Source: Lucifuga dentata (lineage: Eukaryota > Chordata > Actinopteri > Ophidiiformes > Bythitidae). From it: a DNA stretch of 64,000 bases. This document shows, piece after piece, positions 27,101 through 40,618 of the stretch. The notes beneath the pieces are model-generated. The model worked only from the letters and a program-made list of their open reading frames with translations, was not told where the DNA came from and made no database searches. Position numbers and translations under genes: made by a program. The stretch covers positions 124,001 through 188,000 of the forward strand of contig VXCM01000135.1 of the NCBI GenBank assembly GCA_014773175.1. Direction: 5' to 3'. Each line of letters starts with the position of its first letter. The first letter of the stretch is position 1.

Positions 27101-28728
27101 TAGCCTGGGTGAAAAATAGGGAACCATTTCAGACAAAGTCCACCATGAAGGAGGACTACAGAGTTTGGGATACAGTTCGAAGCCCCCCTATTGTCCATAA
27201 AGGAGAGCTGGAGAGGAAGCCAGCACCTTTTGATGGGATCAGTGAAACCCATGATAAATTTAAGATCTGGCCTCTTCAACCCACATATCATCACAAAGCT
27301 GAAGAATACAGCCCATCAACTTGTCATATGGAATTCCTTTCCACAACACATGCTGACTACATGCCACACAAGTGCCAGCACCCCAGGCCAACTGGGCCAC
27401 ATCTGGAAGCCTGGGTGAAAAATAAGGAACCATTTCAGGCAAAGTCCACCATGAAGGAGGATTACAGAGCCTGGGATACAGTCCAAAGCCTCCCTATTGT
27501 CCACAAAGGAGAGCTGGAGAGGAAGCCAGCAACTTTTGATGGAATCAGTGAATCACATGATAAATTTAAGTCCTGGCCCCCTCAACCTAGATTTCATCAC
27601 AAAGCTGAAGTGTACCACCCATCTACAGGTCAAATGGATTTCCTTTCCACAACACATGCTGACTACATGCCGCACAAGTGCCAGTACCCCATGCCAGCCT
27701 GTCTACATGTAGGAGCCTGGGTGAAAAAACCTCAACCTTTTCAGTCTAAGTCCACCATGAAGGAGGATTACAAAGCTTGGGACACAATCCAATCCTACCC
27801 CATTGTCCATAAAGTAGAGCTGGAAAAGAAGCAAGCACCTTTTGATGGGATCAGTGAATACCATGACAAATTCCAGACCTGGTCCCTTCAACCAAGATTT
27901 CATCACAAAGCTGAAGACTACAGCCCATCAACAGCACACATGGAATTCCTTTCCACAACTCATGCCAACTACACACCGCACAAGTGCGAGTGCCCTACAT
28001 CAGCTGGACCACATTTGGAAGCCTGGGTGAACAAAACCAAACCATTTCAATCTAAGTCCACCATGAAGGAGGACTACAAAGCATGGGACACTATCCGATG
28101 TCCTCTTACTCTCTGTAAAGGACAGCCAGAGAGGCCAAGGTCCTGTAAACCAGAGGTGACATTGGAGAGAATTGCAGCACCCTTTGATGGCATCAGTGAA
28201 TACTCTGACAAATTCAAGACCTGGTCCCTTCAACTCAAGTACCATCACAATGATGAAGAGTACAGCCCACCAACAGGACACATGGAATTCCTTTCCACAA
28301 CACATGCCGACTACATGTCTCTCAAGTGCCATCCCCCCAGTTCACCCTGTCCACATGTAAAAGACTCAGTAAAAAAAAAGAAACTACTTCAGACAATATC
28401 CACTATGAAGGATTCCAAAGTTACGGACACATCCCCAAGCTCCCCTGTTGACCATAAAGAACAGCTGGAGGGACCAAACAAATACTTTGTGAAAACCACA
28501 ACCTATCGATTAGACTATACACCTAAAAATACTAAACGTGCTGTCAGCTGCAAACCCACACTAAGGCCTTTGATCTACCAGCCTATGTTCGGACAGAATA
28601 AGGTTCGGACAGAATATCAGTCTAGTTATTGCAAAAATGAGAAATTTAAGCACATCTCCACAGGCAGTGAAGGAGACAGGCTGTACAAGGAAGCCACAGG
28701 GACTCATCCAGAGTGTGGCATCTGTTAG
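18194..28728 (+). CDS. saxo1: Giant repeat-expanded SAXO1-like axonemal microtubule protein
   Basis: Proposed exons: 18194-18198, 18568-18684, 19705-19830, 20814-20948, 21661-21780, 22302-22486 and 22583-28728, ending in TAG. All junctions keep frame and give about 2,277 residues. SAXO proteins bind and stabilise ciliary microtubules through repeated Mn modules. Here modules are of the form FDGISESHDKF, MEFLSTTHADY and FQAKSTMKEDY. Residues about 342-2196 hold 18 blocks of about 102 residues, each with three modules. Single modules flank the array (FDGTTNYKSDY before, KTTTYRLDYTP after). The three-module order resembles a segment of remembered human SAXO1, a protein of under 500 residues, so this one is several times longer. 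The Cys-rich N terminus typical of the family is not seen. The start ATG, five bases before the first donor, is inferred; an upstream start exon is possible. Confidence 0.8.
18473..18512. other. Gap N at 18493 inside a poly-A run
   Basis: A single N sits in a run of A bases in the first SAXO intron. The true homopolymer length is unknown. Similar N-in-homopolymer positions occur at 2485, 8529 and 60799. Confidence 0.8.
19284..19537. mobile_element. hAT-type MITE in SAXO intron (copy 1)
   Basis: The element starts CAGTGATTTTCAAACTG and ends GTTTGAGAAACACTG, an imperfect inverted repeat of the CAGTGGTTCTCAAAC type known from hAT (Charlie-like) elements. It has no coding capacity. It was probably present before the surrounding 1.1-kb unit duplicated. 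Confidence 0.7.
20368..20648. mobile_element. hAT-type MITE in SAXO intron (copy 2)
   Basis: It starts CAGTGGTTCTAAAACTG and ends GTTTGAGAACCACTG. It resembles copy 1 along its length and sits at the equivalent place in the next duplicated unit. Part of the same element, without its ends, is visible at about 21410-21570, and its 3' end is visible at about 22110-22140. Confidence 0.7.
21724..21852. other. Assembly gap (N at 21788) duplicating 64 bp of a SAXO exon and its donor
   Basis: Bases 21724-21787 and 21789-21852 are identical. The repeated piece contains the end of the fourth small exon and its donor (GAGAG before GTGGGT), so two equivalent donors appear. The correct gene should contain only one. 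Confidence 0.85.
22918..28480 (+). repeat. Array of 18 coding repeats, 306 bp per unit
   Basis: Most units start with the codons for APFDGIS; starts fall every 306 bp from about 23554 to 27838, with longer spacing at both ends. Within the array, the region about 23600-24170 recurs nearly unchanged at 24210-24780, and about 26092-26682 recurs at 26704-27294, each a shift of exactly two units (612 bp). The first two and last two units are the most diverged. Copy number in a gapped assembly may be underestimated. Confidence 0.9.
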
Positions 28729-28813
28729 AAGACAACTCAGTTCACCAAAGTATTACCTGCATGGATGAAAGTACTTACCTGCAGATAATTTCTACCTTTG
28801 TACCAGTACAACC

Positions 28814-28819
28814 AATAAA
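28814..28819 (+). terminator. Poly(A) signal of the SAXO-like gene
   Basis: AATAAA lies 86 bases after the TAG stop codon on the coding strand, a normal distance for a short 3' UTR. Confidence 0.6.
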
Positions 28820-30433
28820 TGTTGTCGAGCAGATTATATAAAATAAGCTATTTTAAAATTAGGAGGCATCTCACTGCTGCACACAGCACATGTAATTTTG
28901 GGTTTTACATAAGCATCAATATTAACGTATGGGACATGGGTTTTAATTTTATACTTCATGAAGACTGAATATTAATGTTCACAACTGAAAATTATGTTAG
29001 TTACTGATTAAAATGTGAAACAACTGTGTCAAACTTTTATGGCTGTAGAAGGTGCTGTGCAAAGTCAGGGGAAATGATATTTATGATATCACAAGGATTA
29101 CATCCATCTCGCTATTTTCCACTTCAAGTCCCATAACTTTCTAGGAATGGCTTTAGGTTTTAAATTTATGTCTGTGGCACAAACAGGAAGTTGCCCTTGT
29201 AATATAAGGATCACATTATATCACATTTACATACACATTAACTTTGCACAGAGCCCTCACCGCCACAAAAGCCTTTATATATTACATTAACTATTTTCTT
29301 TTGACTTGTAAAGGACCATATCTTCCATTTTGCATGTTTGAGCCTAATATATTCAATTTTCATATACGTAACATTCCTGACAATCATTTCGCAAAGCATA
29401 CTATTGGAACAGTGAATTAAAAAAATTTTTTTCCTACTTCCAGACCACCAATGGTTTCAGTTCATTCTGGTACACTATTAAAATCAACTTGTTGATACCT
29501 CAAATGTTGTTGGGATAGATAATCCATCACAAAGAAGACATATATTCAGGTTTTTTCAAAGTTACGTAATTTTAGCGTTTAAGCACAATAAAAAGTGCAG
29601 AGTGATCTGAAAATACTTCCAAATGATGCATTCAAGTGCTGTAGTGAAGAAAAACCTGAATGTCTTGTTCACGATGATAGTTTACCTATCTCAAAAACGT
29701 TTCAAGTATCAACAAGGTGATTTTAATAGCGTACCAGAATGAACTGAAACCAGTGGCTGCCTAGAAGGTAGGAAATTTTTTTTTAATTCACTGTTCCAGT
29801 AGTATGCTTTGGGAAATGATTGTCAGTAACGTTACATGTTTGAAAATTGAATATATTAAGTTCAAAGTTGCAAAATGGCCAGTATGGTCCTTTAACTATT
29901 TTAACTATTTAAGTGTGTCAATTTTAAACACTTTTTTTTCCTGTTGTGAAAAGGATTGTTCTACCCAAAATGTTTTGGGTAGACCAATCCTTGGGTAGAA
30001 TTGTTTTGCATATACACAATAACAAACTTTCACTTGTCAAAAAAATAATTTTATTTAAAAAAAAAAAAAACAAAAAACTATTTTTAAACAGAAATATCAT
30101 GACTTATCCATGTGTGTTGACTGGGACAATTTCCTAATCATACGTCATATGTAGAATTTAAAAAAAAAAAAAAAGGCTAACAGTTTTAAAAGGTTGCCAA
30201 AATGTTGTTATTTTGTTCTGCATTGCAGCATTCCATACAATTTTGGGGGCTCCAGTGCAATTATAAAGGGATATTTTGCAGTTTAATTGGTTTATACTGT
30301 TTCAGCTTCTCTTTCAGTTCTCTTCCAAAAACTACATATTACAAACTAATTGTCCCCTTCAAATCACATCATGTAAATGTTTTTGAGTTAAAACATATAT
30401 GGTTGAAAAAAAAATACCAGTTTTAACCAGTTT
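28820..30433. other. Intergenic region between convergent saxo1-like and larp7
   Basis: It holds the 3' ends of two genes that run towards each other. Most of the middle is a palindromic transposon (29309-29894). A TTTATT at 30050-30055 reads AATAAA on the minus strand, about 380 bases beyond the larp7 stop, and is a candidate larp7 poly(A) signal. No other gene is visible. Confidence 0.55.
29309..29894. mobile_element. Full palindromic foldback MITE (TAAAGGACC family)
   Basis: The left arm begins TAAAGGACCATA and continues through TTTTGCATGTTTGAGCC and TTTCAGTTCATTCTGGTAC. The right arm carries the reverse complement in reversed order, including GTACCAGAATGAACTGAAA and ending TATGGTCCTTTAA. 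The arms are over 200 bp and imperfect, with a unique centre. There is no coding capacity. Confidence 0.75.
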
Positions 30434-34727
<4,294 letters not shown>

Positions 34728-34857
34728 CCTCTGAGTGCAACTGGAACAAAGCACGCAATATACATGGCACATCAGTAAGAGTGGCACCTACAACTGGTGT
34801 GTTCATCTTCAAGAGGGAGATTTTCCCTGATACATTCACGAAATCCAGTTTGAACTG

Positions 34858-34881
34858 GAAGAAGAAGAAGAAGAAGAAGAA
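34858..34881. repeat. GAA microsatellite
   Basis: About eight GAA units in the larp7 first intron. Confidence 0.9.
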
Positions 34882-35172
34882 ATAGATTTTCAAATTAAGA
34901 AATAGTTCACAGTATGTGGAGCGGTATATATATCCTTATATCCTTAACTTGCACACAATCACAGCAGCACTAAACCAAGTCACAGATGCTTGCTTTGGTA
35001 TTTAATTAATACAGTGTAGCATTAGCAAACATTTGTGGAAGTTAATAAGGCGATTCGCAGGTGATGGCATTTAAAAACAAGCTGCAGTCAAGCCCTCTGT
35101 GGTTCAAAATCCGACAAAATAACAATTATAAACAATTAAATTAACTGACACAGTAATTCAAAGAACTTACCC

Positions 35173-35340
35173 AGAAAGAAAGAAGAAAACAGTCCCGTTT
35201 AGTGCTCAGAAATCATGCTCAAAAATAATGTAAAACAACTGTTAGCTAACTTGGTGGGTTTTCATATGAATGGCGGTGTTTTGTTTGCGTCAGATGTCGC
35301 ATAATAATGTCGTCATCATAGCGCCAGGCAGCTGTTTCCT
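35173..35340 (-). promoter_or_regulatory. larp7 non-coding first exon and promoter region
   Basis: A good donor (TTTCTGG before GTAAGTTC on the minus strand) ends at about 35172-35173 and would splice to the acceptor before the first larp7 coding exon. Just upstream, the minus strand contains CCGCCATT at about 35270, a YY1-like motif common in housekeeping promoters, and a few CpGs. The exact start site is inferred. Confidence 0.45.
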
Positions 35341-35893
35341 ATAAATGTAATATAAAATGCAAGGCATCCGCAAGAATCAGTAGTTTATAAAGCAATAAAG
35401 TATCTTTTATTTTTAGTTTAATTTAAAAAATGAATATGACTTTAAAACGAATATTCTTAATGAGTAATGTTAAAGTAAAATCAATTGAAAACAAGTCAAT
35501 ATATATTGTTTGTAGGGAATAAATACGACTTCCCAATCCTCTGAGTTTTTATAAAGAGCTTGATGTCCTGAACGTGTTGTTTAATTTTAGTTTTGTAAAA
35601 TTTGAAGTTAAATGTTTTTTTGTTTGCGTTATAGTTCACCGTGTCCTTATGTTTGAATGACCGTATTTTATAAATGGTGGTGAGTTCTGGATGTCTTCGC
35701 ATAATTATCACAAAGACATCTTGATTAAAAAACACACACACAAAACACATACACACACATACGTATGCTCAAACACATTGTGTTCGGTTTGGTAATGCAT
35801 TTTCCGTTGCAAAAGTCATATTAAACACAATGAAAAAAAGTAAAAGCTGTTGAAAGTATAATTATAAATGTGTCAAAGAAGTGACAGTACCAT

Positions 35894-35967
35894 GGCCGGT
35901 TAGCTCAGTTGGTTAGAGCGTGGTGCTAATAACGCCAAGGTCGCGGGTTCGATCCCCGTACGGGCTA
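35894..35967 (+). tRNA. tRNA-Ile-AAT: tRNA-Ile (anticodon AAT)
   Basis: A 74-base cloverleaf: acceptor GGCCGGT, D arm GCTC/GAGC, anticodon stem TGGTG/CGCCA with loop CTAATAA (anticodon AAT at 35928-35930), and T arm with GGTTCGATCCC. The A and B box promoters are intact. The 3' side ends ...GGGCT plus discriminator A, so pair 1-72 is G-T rather than the usual G-C. A T6 run about eight bases downstream fits a Pol III terminator. Confidence 0.95.
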
Positions 35968-35973
35968 TGATTA

Positions 35974-35980
35974 CTTTTTT
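35974..35980 (+). terminator. RNA polymerase III terminator of tRNA-Ile
   Basis: TTTTTT follows closely after the tRNA 3' end on the same strand. Confidence 0.7.
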
Positions 35981-36412
35981 AAATTGGAAGACGTTATGCG
36001 AATAGTACACTGCTCCTCCTCAAGTTTATCCTGGAAGAAAAATGACCGAAAAATGTCCGACAACAGATTTTAACTACATTGACAGTAGTGTAGTGTGCCC
36101 GTAGATACGGTGTATCCATACTTAGTTTGTAGACAATTAGTGTCATGATATTTCATCAATGTCACTATGTCATAATACTAATATAAGCAGAGTGACAGCT
36201 GAGTAATGAAATGTTGTATTTATTAACAGCTCTGGTACCACAACAGCATTTTAAATATGCAAAGAATATGTATTTGAATACAAAATGTTTTCCACCAAAT
36301 ATTTTGTTCCCAAAAAGATGTTTTAGGTTGTTTTTTTTTTTTTTTTTGTTTTTTTTTAAATAGCTTATAATAGTTTATAGCTCAAGACTAGTGTTAAGTG
36401 AGTTACAGTCAA
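35981..36412. other. Spacer and NLR 3' UTR
   Basis: AT-rich. TTTATT at 36219-36224 reads AATAAA on the minus strand about 190 bases after the NLR stop codon and is a candidate poly(A) signal. A poly-T run lies at about 36331-36357. No gene is seen. Confidence 0.5.
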
Positions 36413-38323
36413 TCATATGTTCAAAATGCTATCAAACTTTTGGAGCTTCTTGCATATGTCATCCTCCGTGCAGTTTTCAATCCTGGCCTTGATGAGCTGT
36501 GAGAGTCTCTTGTAGAAGGTCTTTGCCCACTGAGTTTCCAAGCAGTGGACTGATACATTACACACTTTATGAAGTACCATCACAAGCTTCTCATTGCTGC
36601 TGACCTCGCATCTGTTGAAGACCCATTTCCCCCATGCTTCCCACATAATGTCATCCGTGAAGTTCACTGTAATGGTTTTTTCTGTGAAGATTGCACACAA
36701 GGACTCGGCCTCAGAGTCAGTCAAGTCATTCCATATGGCTCTGTGTGGAAAAACAAATCAAGATAATCTTCAGAAAACACTCAGAAAATGATTGCAAGTA
36801 TTAATAAAAAAGTAATTCACTCACACAATGTTTCTCAGAGGATTTGGAGTTAAATCAATGAGTGACAGCAGGCCTCCATGGCTTACTTGGTTACCCTCCA
36901 TCCTGTGAGAACACATAATAAACAATAAAAAAAAGAAAGAAAGAAAAAAAGCCCTGCATGTTGAGATGTTTCACACCCAGTGAAGTCTAAACTTTTAAGA
37001 ATACATTTTCATTATCAACGTCACCACATTTTTTGATACATTTCTTGGTAGCAAAGGCCAAGTAATTTGCTGTGACTTCATCAATTCATTTTCTTAAATA
37101 CTATCATACTTAATGTTATATTACACTGTTTCTTATATTGACAGACAATATGTGATTTTAAGTTAAGCCTGATGCCATTTTTTTGTGTCAGTGCACAGTT
37201 CTCTTACTTTAGTTACCTATGTAGTCAGCGCTAACCAAAAAAAATCATTTTAATTTCCATTCAATGACATTAAATAGAAAAAGACCTCAGTAAAGTTTTG
37301 AAAGAACATTTCAAAGGAATATTTTGAGTTTACTAGTTTACTGGTTTGTCTTTTTTAAAAAAAATATATATTTTCTTAAGTAGATCCTGCATCCATTCCT
37401 GCATCGATTACACCCTCATTGGCTCATCTTTGCCTTAGCTTTAAATGTGCATTTTCCTGACAATTGTCATCCTGCCAGTCCTGGTCATAGTGTCACATGT
37501 TTTGATAACCTTCATATGAGTTGCTTACCACAATTCTTTAAGCTTTTTTTTCACTCGTATGGCGCTAGAAAGTGCCAATAACTCATCATTGCCAATGTTC
37601 GTCCATCCGACACTAAAAATAGGGAAGAGAAAACATGAGTCACAATCTAGGGGATTTCTTTTAGATAAAATTTGTATAGTTCCTCAAATAAATAAGTTTG
37701 TCATTTGATTCCTCTAATACTTGTATTCATTGTTGCTCATTTTTAACCAAAATGTCAAATGTAATCATACCCCAGGTAGGTTAAACTATCTGACACAAGC
37801 AGCACATCAGCAACGACCTTAACTGTGTCCATATTAAGGCTGTTTTCTCCAAGCCTGAAAAGTGAAATTGTGCAGTGAGTACAAATTTCATGTAATACAT
37901 ATTCCTCAAGAAGCTTTTTTTTCACTCTTATGGTGCTGTCACTTTGCAATCAAATGTTAAAATGGGGTTTGCTGCATTTGGAGCAGCATGTTACCCACTA
38001 TACACTACAGGCCAGAAGTTTGAGGTCACCCCCAGATTTAGCATGAGCAGACTGTGTAGAAAGTTAATCCCAAAATGATGTGGGAGAAGGCAGACAGCAG
38101 TTATTGAATAGAATGCTAAAACACAACACCAAGGGAGCCGGAACACAACTGGAGTGCTAGTGCACTAATACAGACTGGGCATGCCTTCATTAAAAATCAT
38201 TTCTTAAGCCATAGTGGCTACATAATGTGCTCTTGTTGACAAATTCTTCTTGACAACTAATTAGTTACATTTCTTTTATATATTGTTGTCATTTCCTGTG
38301 CAATAAATTGTAAAAAGAGTAGA

Positions 38324-38360
<37 letters not shown>

Positions 38361-40618
38361 NAAAAAAAAAAAAAAAAAAAGTCATAGCCATGTGAGTGAG
38401 TTTTTTTATGAGAACATTGAGTTCTCATTTTAACTGGGAACTCACCAAAGTTTCTCACACCTGAGCAGGTGAGGCTGAATATCTCTCAGCGCCTCAGTGC
38501 TTACATCTGTCCTTGTCAGATCCAGCTCTGATATGCTCCCCTCTGTGAGGTTAAGGAAGTACTTGATGACATTATAATCCATAGGAGACAGAGTTTGATC
38601 GCTAACGTTTATTCGTAGTGTTTTTGGTTGCACAGCTGTGGCCAGTGAAGGGTCCTGCTGCTCAAACAGGCAGTGTAACTGATTTAACATATGGGCCCCA
38701 TCCTCACAGAGTGCTGTAAGATCGCTGATCATCTTCTGGCGATAGGAATCCACTTTATCTCTCTGGCAACACAGCCCGACCTGCCTCGACAGCAGCGCAG
38801 CATTGCGTTCAGAGAGGATTCCAGACAGGAAGCGGCTGAAAAGATCCAAGTGCCCATTACCGTTCCCCTCCCCAGGACTGGATGTGTGCTGAAGTGCAGC
38901 AGGTAATGGCTGCTCTGTTACTGCACAGTAAACTGCAGCAAAGAACTCCTGAATGGTGAGATGTGGAAAGGAATAAACATCTTCAGTGCAGCCTGGTTCT
39001 TGTGTCACCGTCTTATCGAGGAAGGTGCTGACCAGGCTGCATCCCTCTAGGATTGCAACATCTTGCTCACTGCTGTAGAATAACGTTTGGTGCTCCATCA
39101 GCTTTACAAAGGCCAGTCTACCAAGCTTCAGCACGACATCAGACAGCTGCTGCACGGCTGTGACTCGTTGGTCTTGAAGAGCTTTTTCAGCTCTGACTTG
39201 CGTATGAGAGCGAAGCAATGCCACCAAATATTGCACATAAATATCTGTCATGGTTTTAGGGCTTTCTCCACAGAGATCTTTGCTTTCTTTGAGGATGCAA
39301 CACACAATGTAGCAAAATGCAGGTATGTAACATAGTGTCAGCATCAACTCATTTGCAGTCAATACTTTGAACATCCGTTCAGCGAGGACATTGTCTTGGA
39401 AGTAACGTTGAAAGAAATCTTGCACTTCAGTTAAGGAGAAGCCAGAGATGAGCACAAAGCGATCAATGCAGCCCACAGAGATGTGACTGATAGCTGAAGG
39501 TCTACTTGTGAGCATGACAGAAGCATTTGGTAGCAGTTCACCCTGCATCAGGCTCCCAAGGACCTCAACCACCTCAGCGTCTTCTTCTGGTTCAGTCACG
39601 AATACATCCACGTCGCAGCTGGTGTAGTGCCTAAACTCATCAAAGCCATCCAAGATGATCAACAACTTGCTGTCATTGGCCAAAATGTTGTCCAGTTCCT
39701 TAGCTAGGTGCCTATTTTTACGCAAGACCAACTCTCTGAAATTTGTTGGTTCATTGATGAGATTCAGGTCTCTGAAGGTCATATGGATGATGAAGTCAAA
39801 TGTGAGATAGTCCTTGTTTCTCCCAAAATCAAAGAGCATCTTCTGCACCAGGATGGTTTTTCCAATACCAGCAACTCCTGTCACCAGCACTTTCTTGACA
39901 GGGCCATTTCCATTTGTGCTTGCAAAGAGTTCAGCTGGTGTGATCTGCTTGTGCACCGTTGACTTCTGCTGCAAAGAAAGTCGCTTTTGTCCAAAAGTCA
40001 GCACCTCATGTCTTTTTATTTCTAAGCCCTGGTGTCCATCAACTAACAGGAGATTGACATAATGTTCAGAAAAAAGGATTTTCTCTCCATGTCGAGTGTT
40101 GTAGTAGAGCATGGTCTTGCTCCTGTGTGCAAGGACTGCTTTGTGCTTTAGTTTGACTTTGTTATATTCTGAGAAAGAGATGATGACTATGTTACACTCA
40201 CACCTTTAATTCCTATAACCTCAGTACATGAATTATGCTAAACAGTTTTAGCTCACAGCATTATTCCCATTCCAAATGTCTCTTGTATGTACATGAATGA
40301 CTTACCTGTAGACTGAGGCTGATCTATGTTGTTTTCTTTGGAGTGTGTCTGTGTTTCTTGCTGATGATGACTACGAATGGAGATAAACGTCTCGGCTGCC
40401 TCCTCGCCTTTACACTCCAGGATATCCAGCAGCTTTCTTACTCTCGCCCGTGGCCCCAGATGACATAGCACGTCTTCATGATCATCACGAGTGAACACCT
40501 CTGCGTTTACCATGCTCTCCAGCAGAGAGTCGATCCAACTCTCGAGTTCATCCACAAGGGAAACTCGCAAGACCCTGATTGCCTTCAAACAAGAATTACA
40601 TCCATCTACTTCCACCAT
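36413..40618 (-). CDS. NOD-like receptor: CARD, NACHT, LRRs and an unknown C-terminal domain
   Basis: A cytosolic innate immune receptor of the NLR family. Exons: 40618-40306, 40168-38446, 37854-37771, 37612-37529, 36902-36825 and 36740-36413; phases agree and give about 869 residues. Residues 1-95 look like a CARD (NOD1-like pattern with RARVRKLLDILECKGEEAAE). Residues about 106-180 resemble the helical segment before NACHT in fish NLRs. NACHT has Walker A GVAGIGKT at 202-209 and Walker B LLIILDGFDEF at about 273-283, both intact. Two 84-bp exons and one 78-bp exon encode LRRs (for example LGENSLNMDTVKVVADVLL). The last exon encodes about 108 residues that are not LRR. It could belong to the NOD1/NLRC group, but I cannot name an orthologue. 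An LRR exon could have been missed in the introns. Confidence 0.85.
38000..38230. mobile_element. Tc1-like MITE fragment in NLR intron
   Basis: The left end reads TATACACTACAGGCCAGAAG followed by TTTGAGGTCACCC, matching the common fish Tc1-type end (tatacactac...aaaagtttggggtcac, recalled). The right end is not clear. Confidence 0.55.
38329..38380. other. Poly-T, N (38361), poly-A junction
   Basis: A long T run meets a long A run at a single N inside the NLR intron. Such an inverted homopolymer junction is more likely a scaffolding join than real sequence. Confidence 0.7.

Noticed and set aside
25246..27294. Long open frames of 196-242 codons on the minus strand and many of 60-77 codons in the +2 frame, across the SAXO array
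   Set aside because: They repeat with the 306-bp unit and exist because the repeated codons happen to lack stops in other frames. They have no splice sites, starts or family resemblance of their own.
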